From NCBI RefSeq assembly GCF_005503625.1, contig NZ_SCMX01000005.1:90999-154998 (forward strand): a stretch of 64,000 nucleotides of DNA, given 5' to 3'. Shown here piece after piece: positions 1 to 11,033 of the stretch. The notes below the pieces were generated by a model, which had not been told where the DNA came from, did not search any database, and saw nothing but the letters and a program-made list of their open reading frames with translations. The position numbers and the translations under genes are program-made. Origin of the DNA: Cupriavidus sp. 2SB (GTDB taxonomy: Bacteria > Pseudomonadota > Gammaproteobacteria > Burkholderiales > Burkholderiaceae). The first letter of the stretch is position 1; each line of letters begins with the position of its first letter.

Positions 1-268
1 TGCGGATGCCGGACATGCTGGCTTTCTGCATTTCGCGCAGGACATTGATGCCGTTGCCCTGACGCAGTTGCAGATCGACGATCACCACGTCGTAGTTGCC
101 GCGCGCGGCCAGTCCCACGGCCATGCTCTCCGTATCGGCCCAGTCCACCTCCTTCACAAACGGAAAGGCGGTGAGATATTCCAGCAGCATGCCCCGCAAC
201 ACCTCCGAGTCCTCGATCAGGAGGACTCGCAGCGAGCGAGGGGAAGAGGCCGTGGCTTGCTCCGGCAT
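1..268 (-). CDS. Response regulator receiver domain protein (partial, cut by window edge)
   Basis: The first 89 codons are present; the gene runs off the left edge. After a short polar leader (about 12 residues) the chain forms a CheY-like receiver domain: strand 1 followed by an acidic E-D pair near residues 19-20, and the probable phospho-acceptor Asp at residue 65 in the context VVVIDLQLRQGNG. It would take a phosphoryl group from a histidine kinase not in the window. It lies 64 bp downstream of another response regulator on the same strand, so the two may be co-transcribed. Whether it is a single-domain regulator or carries an output domain cannot be seen. The start ATG has no strong ribosome site, so the N-terminus is uncertain. 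Confidence 0.85.
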   Translation of the reverse strand, partial: MPEQATASSPRSLRVLLIEDSEVLRGMLLEYLTAFPFVKEVDWADTESMAVGLAARGNYDVVIVDLQLRQGNGINVLREMQKASMSGIR

Positions 269-332
269 GGCTGTTGGAACGGGGCTGGAGGTGGTTATGC
301 GATAGAAGTCCGACGTGAGCTGCGGTGGATAC

Positions 333-965
333 CTATTCGACCAGGCCGTTCTTGATGGCGTAGTAGGTCAGGTCGGCGTTGGTCTTCATACCCATTTTCT
401 CCAGGATGCGCGAGCGGTAGGTGCTCACCGTCTTCACGCTCAGGAACAGTTCGTCGGCGATCACCGAGACGGATTGGCCGCGCGAGAGTTTGCAGAAGAT
501 CTGAAACTCGCGCTCGGACAGCGTCTGGTGCACGGGTTGTTCGGTTGGCTTGTCGAGTCCGCCGATCAGCAGGTCTGCCACGACGGGGCTGACATAACGG
601 CGGCCCTGCGCCACGGTGCGGATGGCCTTGACGAGATCGTCCGGCGCGGATTCTTTCGTCAGATAGCCCGACGCGCCCGCACGGATCAGGTTGATCGCGT
701 ACTGGTCTTCCGGATAGGTGGACAGGATCAGCACCGGCAGGTTAGGCAGGCGCTGGCGGATCAGCTTGAGTACATCAATGCCGTTGCGATCCGGCATGGA
801 GATATCGAGTACGAGCACGTCGAACTCGCTATCCCGCAACTGCGCCATCACTTCATCGCCGCTCGCGGCTTCGCCCGTCACCTTGATGTCGGGCTCCTCT
901 GAAATGAACTGGCGCAGACCGGCGCGCACGATCTCATGATCGTCGGCGATCAAGACGCGAATCAT
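333..965 (-). CDS. NarL/FixJ (LuxR-type) response regulator
   Basis: 210 residues, the usual size for a two-domain NarL/UvrY-type regulator. The receiver domain covers about residues 1-120, with D8/D9 as the acidic pair, phospho-acceptor Asp54 (VLVLDISMPDRNG) and the conserved Lys104 (GYLTKES). A LuxR-type helix-turn-helix covers about 149-205, beginning LSEREFQIF and including the recognition segment LSVKTVSTYRSRI. The ATG at 965 was preferred over an upstream ATG because GGAG lies 8 bp before it and the receiver fold starts at once (MIRVLIADDHEIV). It probably controls transcription on phosphorylation by an unlinked sensor. The target genes and exact orthologue (UvrY/GacA, BvgA and EvgA are relatives) cannot be told from sequence alone. 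Confidence 0.92.
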   Translation of the reverse strand: MIRVLIADDHEIVRAGLRQFISEEPDIKVTGEAASGDEVMAQLRDSEFDVLVLDISMPDRNGIDVLKLIRQRLPNLPVLILSTYPEDQYAINLIRAGASGYLTKESAPDDLVKAIRTVAQGRRYVSPVVADLLIGGLDKPTEQPVHQTLSEREFQIFCKLSRGQSVSVIADELFLSVKTVSTYRSRILEKMGMKTNADLTYYAIKNGLVE

Positions 966-1129
966 CGGGTGTCTCCACGGTGAGGGGTACGGCCAGCCTG
1001 CCGAAGCACGAACCGGGCCGGTTTCCTGCATTGTAGTGCTGGCGCCGCGCGGAAGATGTCGGTGTCAGGCTGACATGGGCGGGGAGATCCGCGCTGGGGA
1101 AATGCTGCACTGCGGCGCACAAAACGACA

Positions 1130-1160
1130 ACGGGCGCCATCACGGCGCCCGTCTTCTCTT
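1130..1160 (-). terminator. Probable rho-independent terminator after the small secreted protein gene
   Basis: An inverted repeat with arms CGGGCGCC and GGCGCCCG around a 5-nt loop. On the minus strand it is followed by a T-rich run (TTGTCGTTTTG). It lies about 75 bp beyond the stop of the leftward gene ending at 1233. Confidence 0.55.
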
Positions 1161-1232
1161 CATTGTTCCCGACCCCGGCAGATGGCGGTCTGGAGGGTCC
1201 CGCCGTCTGCCGGTTGTCAATGGAACAGAGGA

Positions 1233-1631
1233 TTACTGGATCTTGGTGCCGCCATCGGCACCGGCCGAAGCACCCAGCGCGCTGCTTTCGGCGCCGTCCT
1301 TCTTCGACTTCGACTTGCTGGCGTGGCTGCCCTTGGTCTTCGTCGTCTTGTCAGCCTTGTGAGCCTTGTCCGCCTTGCCACCCTTGTCGGCATGCGACGC
1401 CGGGTCGGCTGCGCTCGGGCTGGCCGGCGTTACGGCACCGGTTGCCGCACCGCCAGCATTGACACCGGCGTTCGCGCCAGCGCCCAGGCTGCCCGACGGA
1501 GAAGCCGGCGTAGTGGCCGTTATGCCGCCACCGGCTTGCGTACCGGCGGTGACGCCAGTCCCTTGCGCCATCGCCAGCGACGAGGCAGCAGCAATCGACA
1601 GGGCAGACAGCGAGATCAGCAGCTTCTTCAT
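1233..1631 (-). CDS. Small secreted Gly/Ala- and Lys-rich protein, function unknown
   Basis: 132 residues. The start MKKLLISLSALS was chosen because it opens a clear Sec signal peptide (K2, K3, a hydrophobic core to about residue 19, AMA cleavage site near residue 22). The mature part is low-complexity: first a Gly/Ala/Thr/Ser/Pro-rich stretch, then from about residue 80 a Lys-rich segment with repeated KADKAHKADKTTK-type units, ending in an Ala/Gly-rich tail. It contains no cysteine and no fold that I recognise. Such short, disordered exported proteins are common in Burkholderiales and usually annotated as hypothetical. It is a single-gene unit with a likely terminator downstream. I assign no function; a periplasmic or surface location is inferred from the leader. 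Confidence 0.75.
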   Translation of the reverse strand: MKKLLISLSALSIAAASSLAMAQGTGVTAGTQAGGGITATTPASPSGSLGAGANAGVNAGGAATGAVTPASPSAADPASHADKGGKADKAHKADKTTKTKGSHASKSKSKKDGAESSALGASAGADGGTKIQ

Positions 1632-1959
1632 GGATGAGACTCCTTGACTGGTATGCACCGCAAGCGAAACATTCGCTGCGGCATTCACGCGGTGTCACGT
1701 GAACTGGGTTCCAGTCTAGGGAGCACGACCATGCCGGTCTGTGAGCACTTGTAATGCCCTGTAAGCAGTGGTGAAGACATTGCGGACATGAACGACGATC
1801 ATCGCGCCGGCATCGCCAGATAACGTCCGCATCGGGAATCCCTTACGCATCAACGTTACCCGCGCGGCGACCACGCAACAAAAAGCCGGGAGGCCGCTGA
1901 TATGCGGCGTCCCGGCTCTCACAATGCATTGCAACTGCTTACAGCTGCGACTTCGCCGC
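1632..1959. other. Intergenic region between the secreted protein gene and metH
   Basis: Its right end carries the terminator of the methionine synthase gene (1879-1917). The remainder should hold the promoter of the small secreted protein gene. No small ORF with a ribosome site and no structured RNA were recognised. Confidence 0.5.
1879..1917 (-). terminator. Rho-independent terminator of the metH gene pair
   Basis: On the minus strand, arms GCCGGGACGCCGC and GCGGCCTCCCGGC (with one bulge) enclose ATATCA and are followed by TTTTTG. It begins about 40 bp after the metH stop. Confidence 0.85.
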
Positions 1960-4707
<2,748 letters not shown>

Positions 4708-4741
4708 GATTCTTTTCTCTATGCTCGGTGCGTGCGATGTG

Positions 4742-5809
4742 TCAGGCGGCGGCGTCTTCGGCCACGTTGTCGGAATAGTTCGCCCACGCGCGCGGAGCCT
4801 TGTTGGCGACGCGCTTGGCGATGGCCGCGATGTGGTCCGGCGTGGTGCCGCAGCAGCCGCCCACCAGGTTCACGAGGCCCGATGCTGCGAATTCCTCCAC
4901 CAGTGCCGAGGTGACCTCCGGGGTTTCGTCGAAGCCGGTATCGCTCATCGGATTCGGCAGGCCCGCGTTCGGATAGCACGACACGGCGGCGTCGCAGATC
5001 TTGGCCAGCTCAGCCACGTACGGGCGCATCAGCGTGGCACCCAGCGCGCAGTTCAGGCCGAAGGTGACCGGACGCGCATGGCGCAGGCTGTTCCAGAACG
5101 CTTCCACGGTCTGGCCGGACAGGATGCGGCCAGAGGCATCGGTCACAGTGCCCGAGATCATCACGGGCACGCGCTCGCCGGTGTCCTCGAACAGTTGGTC
5201 GATGGCAAACAGTGCAGCCTTGGCGTTGAGCGTGTCGAAGATCGTCTCGACCAGGAACACATCGGCGCCGCCTTCGAGCAGGGCCTTGCCTTGCTCGTAG
5301 TACGAGTGGCGCAGTTCCTCGAACGAGACATTGCGCGCGCCGGGATCGTTGACGTCCGGGCTGATGCTGGCCGTCTTGGGCGTCGGGCCGAACGCGCCGG
5401 CCACGAAGCGCGGCTTCTCGGGCGTGCTGTACTTGTCGCAGGCGATGCGCGCGAGGCGGGCGGCCTCGACGTTCATCTCGTACGCCAGGTCCGCCATCTT
5501 GTAGTCTTCCTGCGCCACGCGCGTAGCCCCGAACGTGTTGGTCTCGATCAGGTCGGCACCGGCAGCCAGGTATTGCTCGTGGATTTCGCTGATGACCTCG
5601 GGACGCGTCAGCAGCAGCAGTTCGTTGTTGCCCTTGACGTCGATGGGGTGGTCCAGGAAACGCGTGCCGCGATACTCGGCTTCGCCAAGCTTGTAGCGCT
5701 GGATCATCGTGCCCATGGCGCCGTCGAGGATCAGGATCCGTTCACGGAGCAGCTTGGGAAGGCTGGCGGCCCGGGTATAGGGGCGGGGGGCAGGTTGGAC
5801 GGCGCTCAT
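4742..5809 (-). CDS. metH: Methionine synthase, homocysteine S-methyltransferase subunit (split MetH N-terminal part)
   Basis: 355 residues covering the homocysteine-binding zinc barrel. The opening [14 protein letters not shown] is characteristic. The zinc-binding cysteines are in [10 protein letters not shown] and the C-terminal [11 protein letters not shown]. The chain ends shortly after that motif, where single-chain MetH would continue into the folate domain. The gene precedes the one for the remaining domains, with a 34-bp gap, so the two products must act together. The start [13 protein letters not shown] (5809) is the most likely; an ATG 57 bp upstream would add a poor leader. Separate-gene MetH is known in Burkholderiales, so I read this as a genuine split, not a frameshift. 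Confidence 0.95.
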   Translation of the reverse strand: MSAVQPAPRPYTRAASLPKLLRERILILDGAMGTMIQRYKLGEAEYRGTRFLDHPIDVKGNNELLLLTRPEVISEIHEQYLAAGADLIETNTFGATRVAQEDYKMADLAYEMNVEAARLARIACDKYSTPEKPRFVAGAFGPTPKTASISPDVNDPGARNVSFEELRHSYYEQGKALLEGGADVFLVETIFDTLNAKAALFAIDQLFEDTGERVPVMISGTVTDASGRILSGQTVEAFWNSLRHARPVTFGLNCALGATLMRPYVAELAKICDAAVSCYPNAGLPNPMSDTGFDETPEVTSALVEEFAASGLVNLVGGCCGTTPDHIAAIAKRVANKAPRAWANYSDNVAEDAAA

Positions 5810-5884
5810 CTGGGGCTTCACTGGAATGTCACCATCGGTCCACGGTATGACGGACCGCCGGCGCAAAATTTGGGCAAGATCGCG

Positions 5885-5915
5885 ATTTTATCAGGTAGAT
5901 CAAGGTATTGCGGCC
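5885..5915 (-). promoter_or_regulatory. Candidate promoter of the metH pair
   Basis: On the minus strand, TGATAAAAT resembles an extended -10 element (hexamer TAAAAT at 5885-5890), about 75 bp upstream of the chosen start. The -35 region is weak. No cobalamin or SAM riboswitch was recognised in this leader. Confidence 0.35.
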
Positions 5916-6022
5916 GGCAGGAAAGGGGCTTTCCAAGGCTTTTTCGCCGGTTGTCAGGTCCGGCCTGCACGCCTACACTGAGAGACGCTTACGCCACGAA
6001 CCCCGGTATTCCCGTCAACGCC

Positions 6023-6415
6023 ATGCAACACCTGACCCCCAGCGATGCCCGCACGCTGCTCGATGCCGAGCCCGATGGGCTGTTCATCGACTGTCGCAGC
6101 GAGATGGAGTACCTGTTCGTCGGCCATCCGCAAGGTGCGCATAACGTCCCCTGGAATGATGGCCCCGACTGGGAGGTCAATCCGCACTTTGTGCAGGCGG
6201 TAAAAAAACTGGCCGGCCATGCCTCGGCGCGTCCGGTGATCCTGATCTGCCGCAGCGGCAACCGCTCGGCAGCGGCGGCGCGGGCGCTGGAAGGCGCCGG
6301 ATTCACCACGGTCTATAACGTGTTGCACGGCTTCGAAGGGGACCTCGATCCGCACCGGCATCGTAATACCGTCAACGGCTGGCGCCATGACGGCCTGCCG
6401 TGGGAACAATACTGA
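6023..6415 (+). CDS. Rhodanese-domain sulfurtransferase
   Basis: 130 residues, a single rhodanese domain. The active-site loop is CRSGNRS, with the persulfide-forming Cys76. The N-terminal sequence FIDCRSEMEYLFVGHPQGAHNVPW is the usual CH2A-type motif region. It has no signal peptide, so it is likely cytoplasmic. Single-domain enzymes of this kind move sulfane sulfur in thiosulfate detoxification or sulfur trafficking; the physiological donor and acceptor are unknown. It is transcribed away from metH, and the spacer holds both promoters. A hairpin shared with the convergent DUF3567 gene follows the stop. Confidence 0.88.
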   Translation: MQHLTPSDARTLLDAEPDGLFIDCRSEMEYLFVGHPQGAHNVPWNDGPDWEVNPHFVQAVKKLAGHASARPVILICRSGNRSAAAARALEGAGFTTVYNVLHGFEGDLDPHRHRNTVNGWRHDGLPWEQY

Positions 6416-6434
6416 ACGCCTTGCCCGAACCAAA

Positions 6435-6462
6435 AGAAAACGCCCGCTGATGCGGGCGTTAT
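6435..6462. terminator. Shared terminator between the convergent rhodanese and DUF3567 genes
   Basis: Inverted repeat AACGCCCGC / GCGGGCGTT with a 4-nt loop. The minus strand continues TTTTCTTTTG, a good rho-independent terminator for the leftward gene. In the rightward direction the U-tract is weak. Confidence 0.75.
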
Positions 6463-6494
6463 CGTGTCCGGATCGTGCGTTGCCAGTCGTTGAC

Positions 6495-6752
6495 TCAATG
6501 CATGACAAGGGGGTTGTTCATGACAATGTCGAACTTGCCGAGGAATTCGTCCACTTCCTCGACCGATGGCTCGCTCTCGATCAGACGCGTCACATCGGCG
6601 CGGAAGGTCTCGGCCATATGGCCGCCGAGAAAAATTTCGCGTTTCAGGTTCTTGTCGACGATTTCGTAGCCGCCCGAGGCAAGGGTCGCATGCTCGACAT
6701 CTGCGCCAAACTCGACAATGCAATAGTTGTCGCTGTTGTAGATCATTTGCAT
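6495..6752 (-). CDS. DUF3567 family protein
   Basis: 85 residues beginning MQMIYNSDNYCIVEFGAD. This small acidic protein matches the DUF3567 family as I recall it, found almost only in beta-proteobacteria. The start is fixed by a strong GGAGG placed 8 bp upstream (AGGAGGTAGTGCG-ATG); the open frame extends further back but without a site. It has no signal peptide, membrane segment or cysteine pair. No function is established for the family. It stands alone between convergent and divergent neighbours with its own terminator. Confidence 0.88.
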   Translation of the reverse strand: MQMIYNSDNYCIVEFGADVEHATLASGGYEIVDKNLKREIFLGGHMAETFRADVTRLIESEPSVEEVDEFLGKFDIVMNNPLVMH

Positions 6753-6983
6753 CGCACTACCTCCTGGCGTATGGTTGGCGCCCTGTTCCTGGCCGGAACC
6801 GACGCGATTTCCTCTCCAAGCTGAGGGTAGCCGTCCGTAATTCAAGTCGGACGCGCCTCGTGCAGCTGCTTGTCCCTGGTTGTTGCTTGTTGCCCTTTTG
6901 CTGCCCTCTTACATTGGGCATCGGCGCGTGAAGCAAGTTTCTTGAGCACCGGGCACTACTGTGTTGCGAACTACACGGTTGCG

Positions 6984-7814
6984 TTACGGAATATCACACT
7001 GTCCGCCACATGCAGCGTGGCCGAGGAACACGTCGAACACGGCATGGAACCGTTCCGGCTGTTCGATAAACGACAGGTGCGCAGCGTCGGGAAGCACCTC
7101 CAGCTTCGCACCAGGAATTTTTTCGGCAATGGATTGGGCCATCGACACCGGCGCACCCTCATCCTTGTCGCCCACAACCACCAGCGTCGGGCAACGAATC
7201 CGCCGGATGGCCTCGGCCAGATCGAATGCCAGGATGGCCTGCGCCACCCCCACAAACCCTTGCACCGGCGTGGCGCGAATCATCTGCGCAATCCGTTCGA
7301 CTCCCTCGGGATGACCGTCGCGATAGGGCTGCGTCATCCAGCGTTCGAGCGTGCCTTCCTGCAAACCCTTCATGCCATGCGCCTCTGCCTGGCCAATCCG
7401 GTTGGCCCACATCGGATGCGCTGTCATGGGAGTATGGTCGATCGTGTCCACCAGGGTGAGCGATAACAGCCGCTCGGCGTGGCGAACACCCAACGTCTGC
7501 CCCACCATCCCGCCTACCGATACCCCACAGAAATGCGCCTGGCCGATATCGAGCGCATCCATCACTGCAACGACATCATCCGCCAGACGGGTCATCGTGT
7601 AGGCGCCCACGGGGGCATCGCTGCCGCCATGACCCCGCATGTCGATGCGCAACACGCGATAGCGCGAGGCCAGATGGCGGGCAGTGTCGTCCCACAGTGT
7701 CAGGTTCGCAGCCAGCGCGTGGGCCAGTACGACCCACGGGCCCTCGCGGCCGTCGACCCGAACCTGAAGTCCGACATCTCCCGCCTGGATGCGCTGCGAC
7801 CCTGTGTCAGACAT
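6984..7814 (-). CDS. Alpha/beta-fold hydrolase, 3-oxoadipate enol-lactonase-like
   Basis: 276 residues. The nucleophile elbow is GVSVGG (Ser99), the oxyanion segment VVLAHALAANLTLWDD lies near residue 30, the charge-relay Asp is likely in GDKDEGAP and the His in DAAHLSFIEQPERF near the C-terminus. Overall it resembles PcaD, which hydrolyses 3-oxoadipate enol-lactone in the beta-ketoadipate pathway. No other pca gene is near, so the substrate may differ. The start MSDTGSQRIQ was chosen because upstream codons show no family similarity. The downstream part of the chain, ending in a Cys-containing tail, looks complete. Confidence 0.85.
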   Translation of the reverse strand: MSDTGSQRIQAGDVGLQVRVDGREGPWVVLAHALAANLTLWDDTARHLASRYRVLRIDMRGHGGSDAPVGAYTMTRLADDVVAVMDALDIGQAHFCGVSVGGMVGQTLGVRHAERLLSLTLVDTIDHTPMTAHPMWANRIGQAEAHGMKGLQEGTLERWMTQPYRDGHPEGVERIAQMIRATPVQGFVGVAQAILAFDLAEAIRRIRCPTLVVVGDKDEGAPVSMAQSIAEKIPGAKLEVLPDAAHLSFIEQPERFHAVFDVFLGHAACGGQCDIP

Positions 7815-7857
7815 ATGGCAATCCCTGTGTTGTCCAGCGTTGTCACGGCGCTCACTA

Positions 7858-8949
7858 TCACCGCCCCTCACTACTACGATAGACGAGATCAATTTGTGTG
7901 CCATCGGGTTCCGTCTGACGCAACCGCGCTGGCATCCAGTCCAATGACGGCGCCAGCCAGATTTCCACGCGACGGCGATCTCCCGGGTGGCGTGGCAGCC
8001 GCATGAAGTGGCGCGTGCGCACCATGCCCGTGCCGATATCGATATTCTCCTCACCCACGTACTGAACCTGCATCGGCTCCACTTCCGTGGTGTCCGCCAC
8101 ATTGAACGTCTCCGTGACACCCGGTGTGGCATAGCGCTGCGGGTCGCCGCGCGCCCATCCCACCAGTTGCAGGAACACGCTGAACCGGTCCTGGAAGTTG
8201 GTCGGCATCGGCACCTGGCCGCCACGCGTTTCAAACACCACCGTACTTGCGGCGTGATCGAAGCGGGCCACCGCCTGCTTGTTGCGGCGGGCCTCCTGGT
8301 ATCGCGTGGGCTGCAGGCCGCGTGCGGTCATGTCACCGCTGCTTTCAAACGCGAAGCGGAACCACAGCACGCGCGTTTCCACCGCCAGCCGGTAGTGCCG
8401 GCCATCCTGCTCCCATCGGATGGTGCCGTCGGGGTTTTGCACGCCATTGACGAAACTCGCGTAACGCATGGTCACCGAAGGTGGCGGCGCATAGTTCGGC
8501 CCAGGCACGGCGGGCGCTTCCGTAGGCGCGCTGGCCTTGGCACCCGCGTTGGCATTGGCGGCATCGCCCGTGCCGCCGGCTCCGGCATTGGCGGTGGTAT
8601 CACCGCTCGTCGAGGTAGCAAGCGCAGGCGCTGCCGGTTCTGGGGTGGATTCGGTTTCAGGAACGGGCGTTTGAGCAGCCGGTGCCGGACGCACTTTGGG
8701 CGGTGGCCGGGGCCGTGGCGGCGCAGGCGGTGCCGGAGGGGGAATCAGGATCGCCTCAAGCGCAGGCGTATCCGGCAGCGGCGGCAGCGTGGTCAACGGT
8801 ATGTGGTTCAGGCCGAGCAGCACCAGCGCATGCGCGATCGCCACCAGTACGAGCACCACCAGCCAGCGACGGATACGCCGATAGCGGGGCGAACGCGAAG
8901 AATGCCTACGAGGGTTGGCCGTCCTGTCCGGCCGGTTGGCTGTCGCCAA
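7858..8949 (-). CDS. DUF3108 protein with TonB-like membrane anchor and proline-rich linker
   Basis: About 363 residues. A basic N-terminus (RRIRRWLVVLV) leads into one membrane helix. A Pro-rich region follows (IPPPAPPAPPRPRPPPKVRPAP), then an Ala/Thr/Gly-rich linker and a C-terminal DUF3108 domain of about 200 residues (from TMRYASFVNGVQNPDG). The layout recalls TonB, with an inner-membrane anchor and a periplasm-spanning linker, but the C-terminal domain is not TonB. The start is uncertain: no ATG lies near the anchor. The TTG at 8949, with GGAG about 9 bp upstream, is my choice, and it overlaps the end of the iclR-type gene by 44 bp. Function unknown; a periplasmic role is inferred. Confidence 0.75.
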   Translation of the reverse strand: MATANRPDRTANPRRHSSRSPRYRRIRRWLVVLVLVAIAHALVLLGLNHIPLTTLPPLPDTPALEAILIPPPAPPAPPRPRPPPKVRPAPAAQTPVPETESTPEPAAPALATSTSGDTTANAGAGGTGDAANANAGAKASAPTEAPAVPGPNYAPPPSVTMRYASFVNGVQNPDGTIRWEQDGRHYRLAVETRVLWFRFAFESSGDMTARGLQPTRYQEARRNKQAVARFDHAASTVVFETRGGQVPMPTNFQDRFSVFLQLVGWARGDPQRYATPGVTETFNVADTTEVEPMQVQYVGEENIDIGTGMVRTRHFMRLPRHPGDRRRVEIWLAPSLDWMPARLRQTEPDGTQIDLVYRSSEGR

Positions 8950-9763
8950 GGTAACCGAGCTCCGAAGAGATCTGCCGCGCGATGTCGCGCACACGCCGAT
9001 CCACCGCACCGCCCCATTCTGCATCGAATACGCTCTGCGCGCCGAGCACGATGAGCGCCATCGACAAATGGCCGTTGGCATCGAACACTGGCGTGGAGAT
9101 CGCGTTGATGCCCGGCAGCACGCCGCCCCGCGTGCGCGCCGCGCCGCGCTGGCGGACATCGACGCAGATGGCGTCGTATTCGGCGAGCGATGCGGGCATG
9201 TCAGGCAGTGCGGCATCGCTGCGTGTCGAGAGTTCGCGCTCGATCAGCGGCAGTGTCTGACGCCGTGACAAATAAGCGCCATACAACCGCCCCGTGGCCG
9301 AATTCAGCATCGGCATCACATCGCCCAGCCGCAGACTTACGCTGACTGGATGGCTCGATTCCTCCCAATGCACGATGGTGGGACCATGGTTACCCCATAC
9401 GGCGATGCCGGCAGTCTGGTCGATCTCGTCGCGCAGTTGCGACAGCAACGGCCGCGCGCGTCGCACCGGATCGAGCCGGTTCAGACCCGCCAGCCCGAGT
9501 TGCAGCGCGAAGGGTCCGAGGTCATAGCGCTGGCTGACGGCATCCTGCGTCACGGCGCCCAGCCGCTGGAAGCTGACCAGGTATCGGTGCGCCTTGGCCG
9601 GATTCATGTCGGCGGCGGCAGCCAGGTCGCGCAGCATCATCGCGCGTGGCGAGGCCGCCAGTGCCTGCAGCAGCCGGAAGCCGACTTCGATCGACTGGAT
9701 GCCAGCACGCTTGTCGTCGTCACGTGCGTCGTCGGAGTTGTCGTGGTCGTCCACAACCGTCAT
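8906..9763 (-). CDS. IclR-family transcriptional regulator
   Basis: 285 residues. An N-terminal winged helix (about 20-85: SIEVGFRLLQALAASPRAMMLRDLAA and the recognition stretch NPAKAHRYLVSF) precedes an IclR effector-binding domain (about 95-265). It probably regulates a catabolic gene set. The divergent fumarylacetoacetase-family gene (start 9909) is the natural candidate target, since the 145-bp spacer separates the two starts. The C-terminus overlaps the following DUF3108 gene. The effector is unknown. Confidence 0.93.
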   Translation of the reverse strand: MTVVDDHDNSDDARDDDKRAGIQSIEVGFRLLQALAASPRAMMLRDLAAAADMNPAKAHRYLVSFQRLGAVTQDAVSQRYDLGPFALQLGLAGLNRLDPVRRARPLLSQLRDEIDQTAGIAVWGNHGPTIVHWEESSHPVSVSLRLGDVMPMLNSATGRLYGAYLSRRQTLPLIERELSTRSDAALPDMPASLAEYDAICVDVRQRGAARTRGGVLPGINAISTPVFDANGHLSMALIVLGAQSVFDAEWGGAVDRRVRDIARQISSELGYLGDSQPAGQDGQPS

Positions 9764-9908
9764 GCGTGCTCGCTAAAGGGAAATTGGAGAAATCGGAAAA
9801 GTGCTGCCGGCCATTCTATACAAGCCGGCCCGTCGCGGATTCACGACCCCGCTCCGGTAGACTACCGCCCATCCATTTCGCCCAACGTTCGCAAACGTTC
9901 GATTCCGC

Positions 9909-10889
9909 ATGAAACTCGCCACATTGAAGGACGGTTCGCGCGACGGCCAGCTCGTCGTTGTCTCGCGCGACCTGAAGACCGCGCACTACGCCACCGATAT
10001 CGCCGGCAAGATGCAGACCGTGCTCGACGACTGGCAGTTCTACGCGCCGCAACTGCAGGATCTCTACGATGCACTGAACGCGGGCCGCGCGCGCCATCCG
10101 TTCCCGTTCGAGCCCAAGCACTGCATGGCCCCGCTGCCGCGCGCCTATCAATGGGCCGACGGCTCGGCCTATGTGAACCATGTGGAGCTGGTCCGGAAGG
10201 CGCGCGGCGCCGAGATGCCGCCCGAGTTCTGGACCGATCCGCTGATGTACCAGGGCGGCTCGGACGACTTCATCGGCCCGCAGGACGACATCGTCTGCGC
10301 CAATGAAGCGTTCGGCATCGACTTCGAAGCCGAAGTGGCCGTCATCACCGGCGACGTGCGCATGGGCGCCACGCCCGAGCAGGCCGCCGAGGCCATCCGT
10401 TTGGTCATGCTGGCCAACGATGTGTCGCTGCGCAACCTGATTCCCGCCGAACTGGGCAAGGGCTTCGGCTTCTTCCAGAGCAAGCCCGCCACGGCCTTCT
10501 CGCCCGTGGCCGTCACGCCCGACGAACTGGGCGATGCGTGGCAGGACCGCAAGGTCCACCGCCCGATGACGGTCCACTGGAACAGCAAGAAGGTAGGCAC
10601 GCCCGACTGCGGCACCGACATGGTGTTCGACTTCGGCCAGTTGATCGCCCATATCTGCAAGACCCGCAATGTGCGTGCGGGCAGCATCGTCGGCTCGGGC
10701 ACGATCTCGAATGTGGATCGCAAGAAGGGCTACGCGTGCATCGCCGAGAAGCGGACCATCGAAACCATCGAGAACGGCAAGCCGGAAACCGAATTCATGA
10801 AGTTCGGCGATTCCGTGCGTATCGAGATGCTCGACGCCGATGGCAAGTCGATCTTCGGCGCCATCGATCAGGAAGTGGTGGCCCGGTAA
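9909..10889 (+). CDS. Fumarylacetoacetate hydrolase family protein
   Basis: 326 residues with an N-terminal cap (about 1-75) and the FAH catalytic fold after it. Metal-ligand-type acidic residues lie in FGIDFEAEVAVITGDV, and the conserved NDVSLRNL, KP (FQSKPATAFSP) and GSGTISN segments are all present. The family hydrolyses C-C bonds in acylpyruvates such as fumarylacetoacetate (tyrosine pathway), or decarboxylates or hydrates related ring-cleavage products. No homogentisate genes are adjacent, so the substrate is open. It is divergent from the IclR regulator and is followed by a strong inverted repeat. Confidence 0.92.
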   Translation: MKLATLKDGSRDGQLVVVSRDLKTAHYATDIAGKMQTVLDDWQFYAPQLQDLYDALNAGRARHPFPFEPKHCMAPLPRAYQWADGSAYVNHVELVRKARGAEMPPEFWTDPLMYQGGSDDFIGPQDDIVCANEAFGIDFEAEVAVITGDVRMGATPEQAAEAIRLVMLANDVSLRNLIPAELGKGFGFFQSKPATAFSPVAVTPDELGDAWQDRKVHRPMTVHWNSKKVGTPDCGTDMVFDFGQLIAHICKTRNVRAGSIVGSGTISNVDRKKGYACIAEKRTIETIENGKPETEFMKFGDSVRIEMLDADGKSIFGAIDQEVVAR

Positions 10890-10951
10890 TCGCAGCCATC
10901 GCATCGGGACCGGGTGCAAACCCGGCTTGCCCCACCCCGTACCGATCCGCC

Positions 10952-10987
10952 TATAATTCCCCGACCGTCCGGTCGGGGAATTTTTTT
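10952..10987 (+). terminator. 12-bp perfect inverted repeat with T-run, overlapping a TATAAT box
   Basis: Arms of 12 bp (10955-10966 and 10971-10982, AATTCCCCGACC and its complement) enclose GTCC and are followed by five further T residues: a textbook rho-independent terminator for the gene ending at 10889. However, TATAAT occupies 10952-10957, so the same palindrome could be an operator at the start of a promoter for the downstream enoyl-CoA hydratase-like gene. Confidence 0.7.
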
Positions 10988-11033
10988 GCCCGGACGGGCC
11001 GTCTCCCACACGAAAGACAGAGAGCCCGCCGAC

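Noticed and set aside
5867..6022. Possible cobalamin or SAM riboswitch upstream of metH
   Set aside because: The leader is too short and no conserved B12-box or SAM-type pairing could be traced; only a promoter-like TGATAAAAT was seen.
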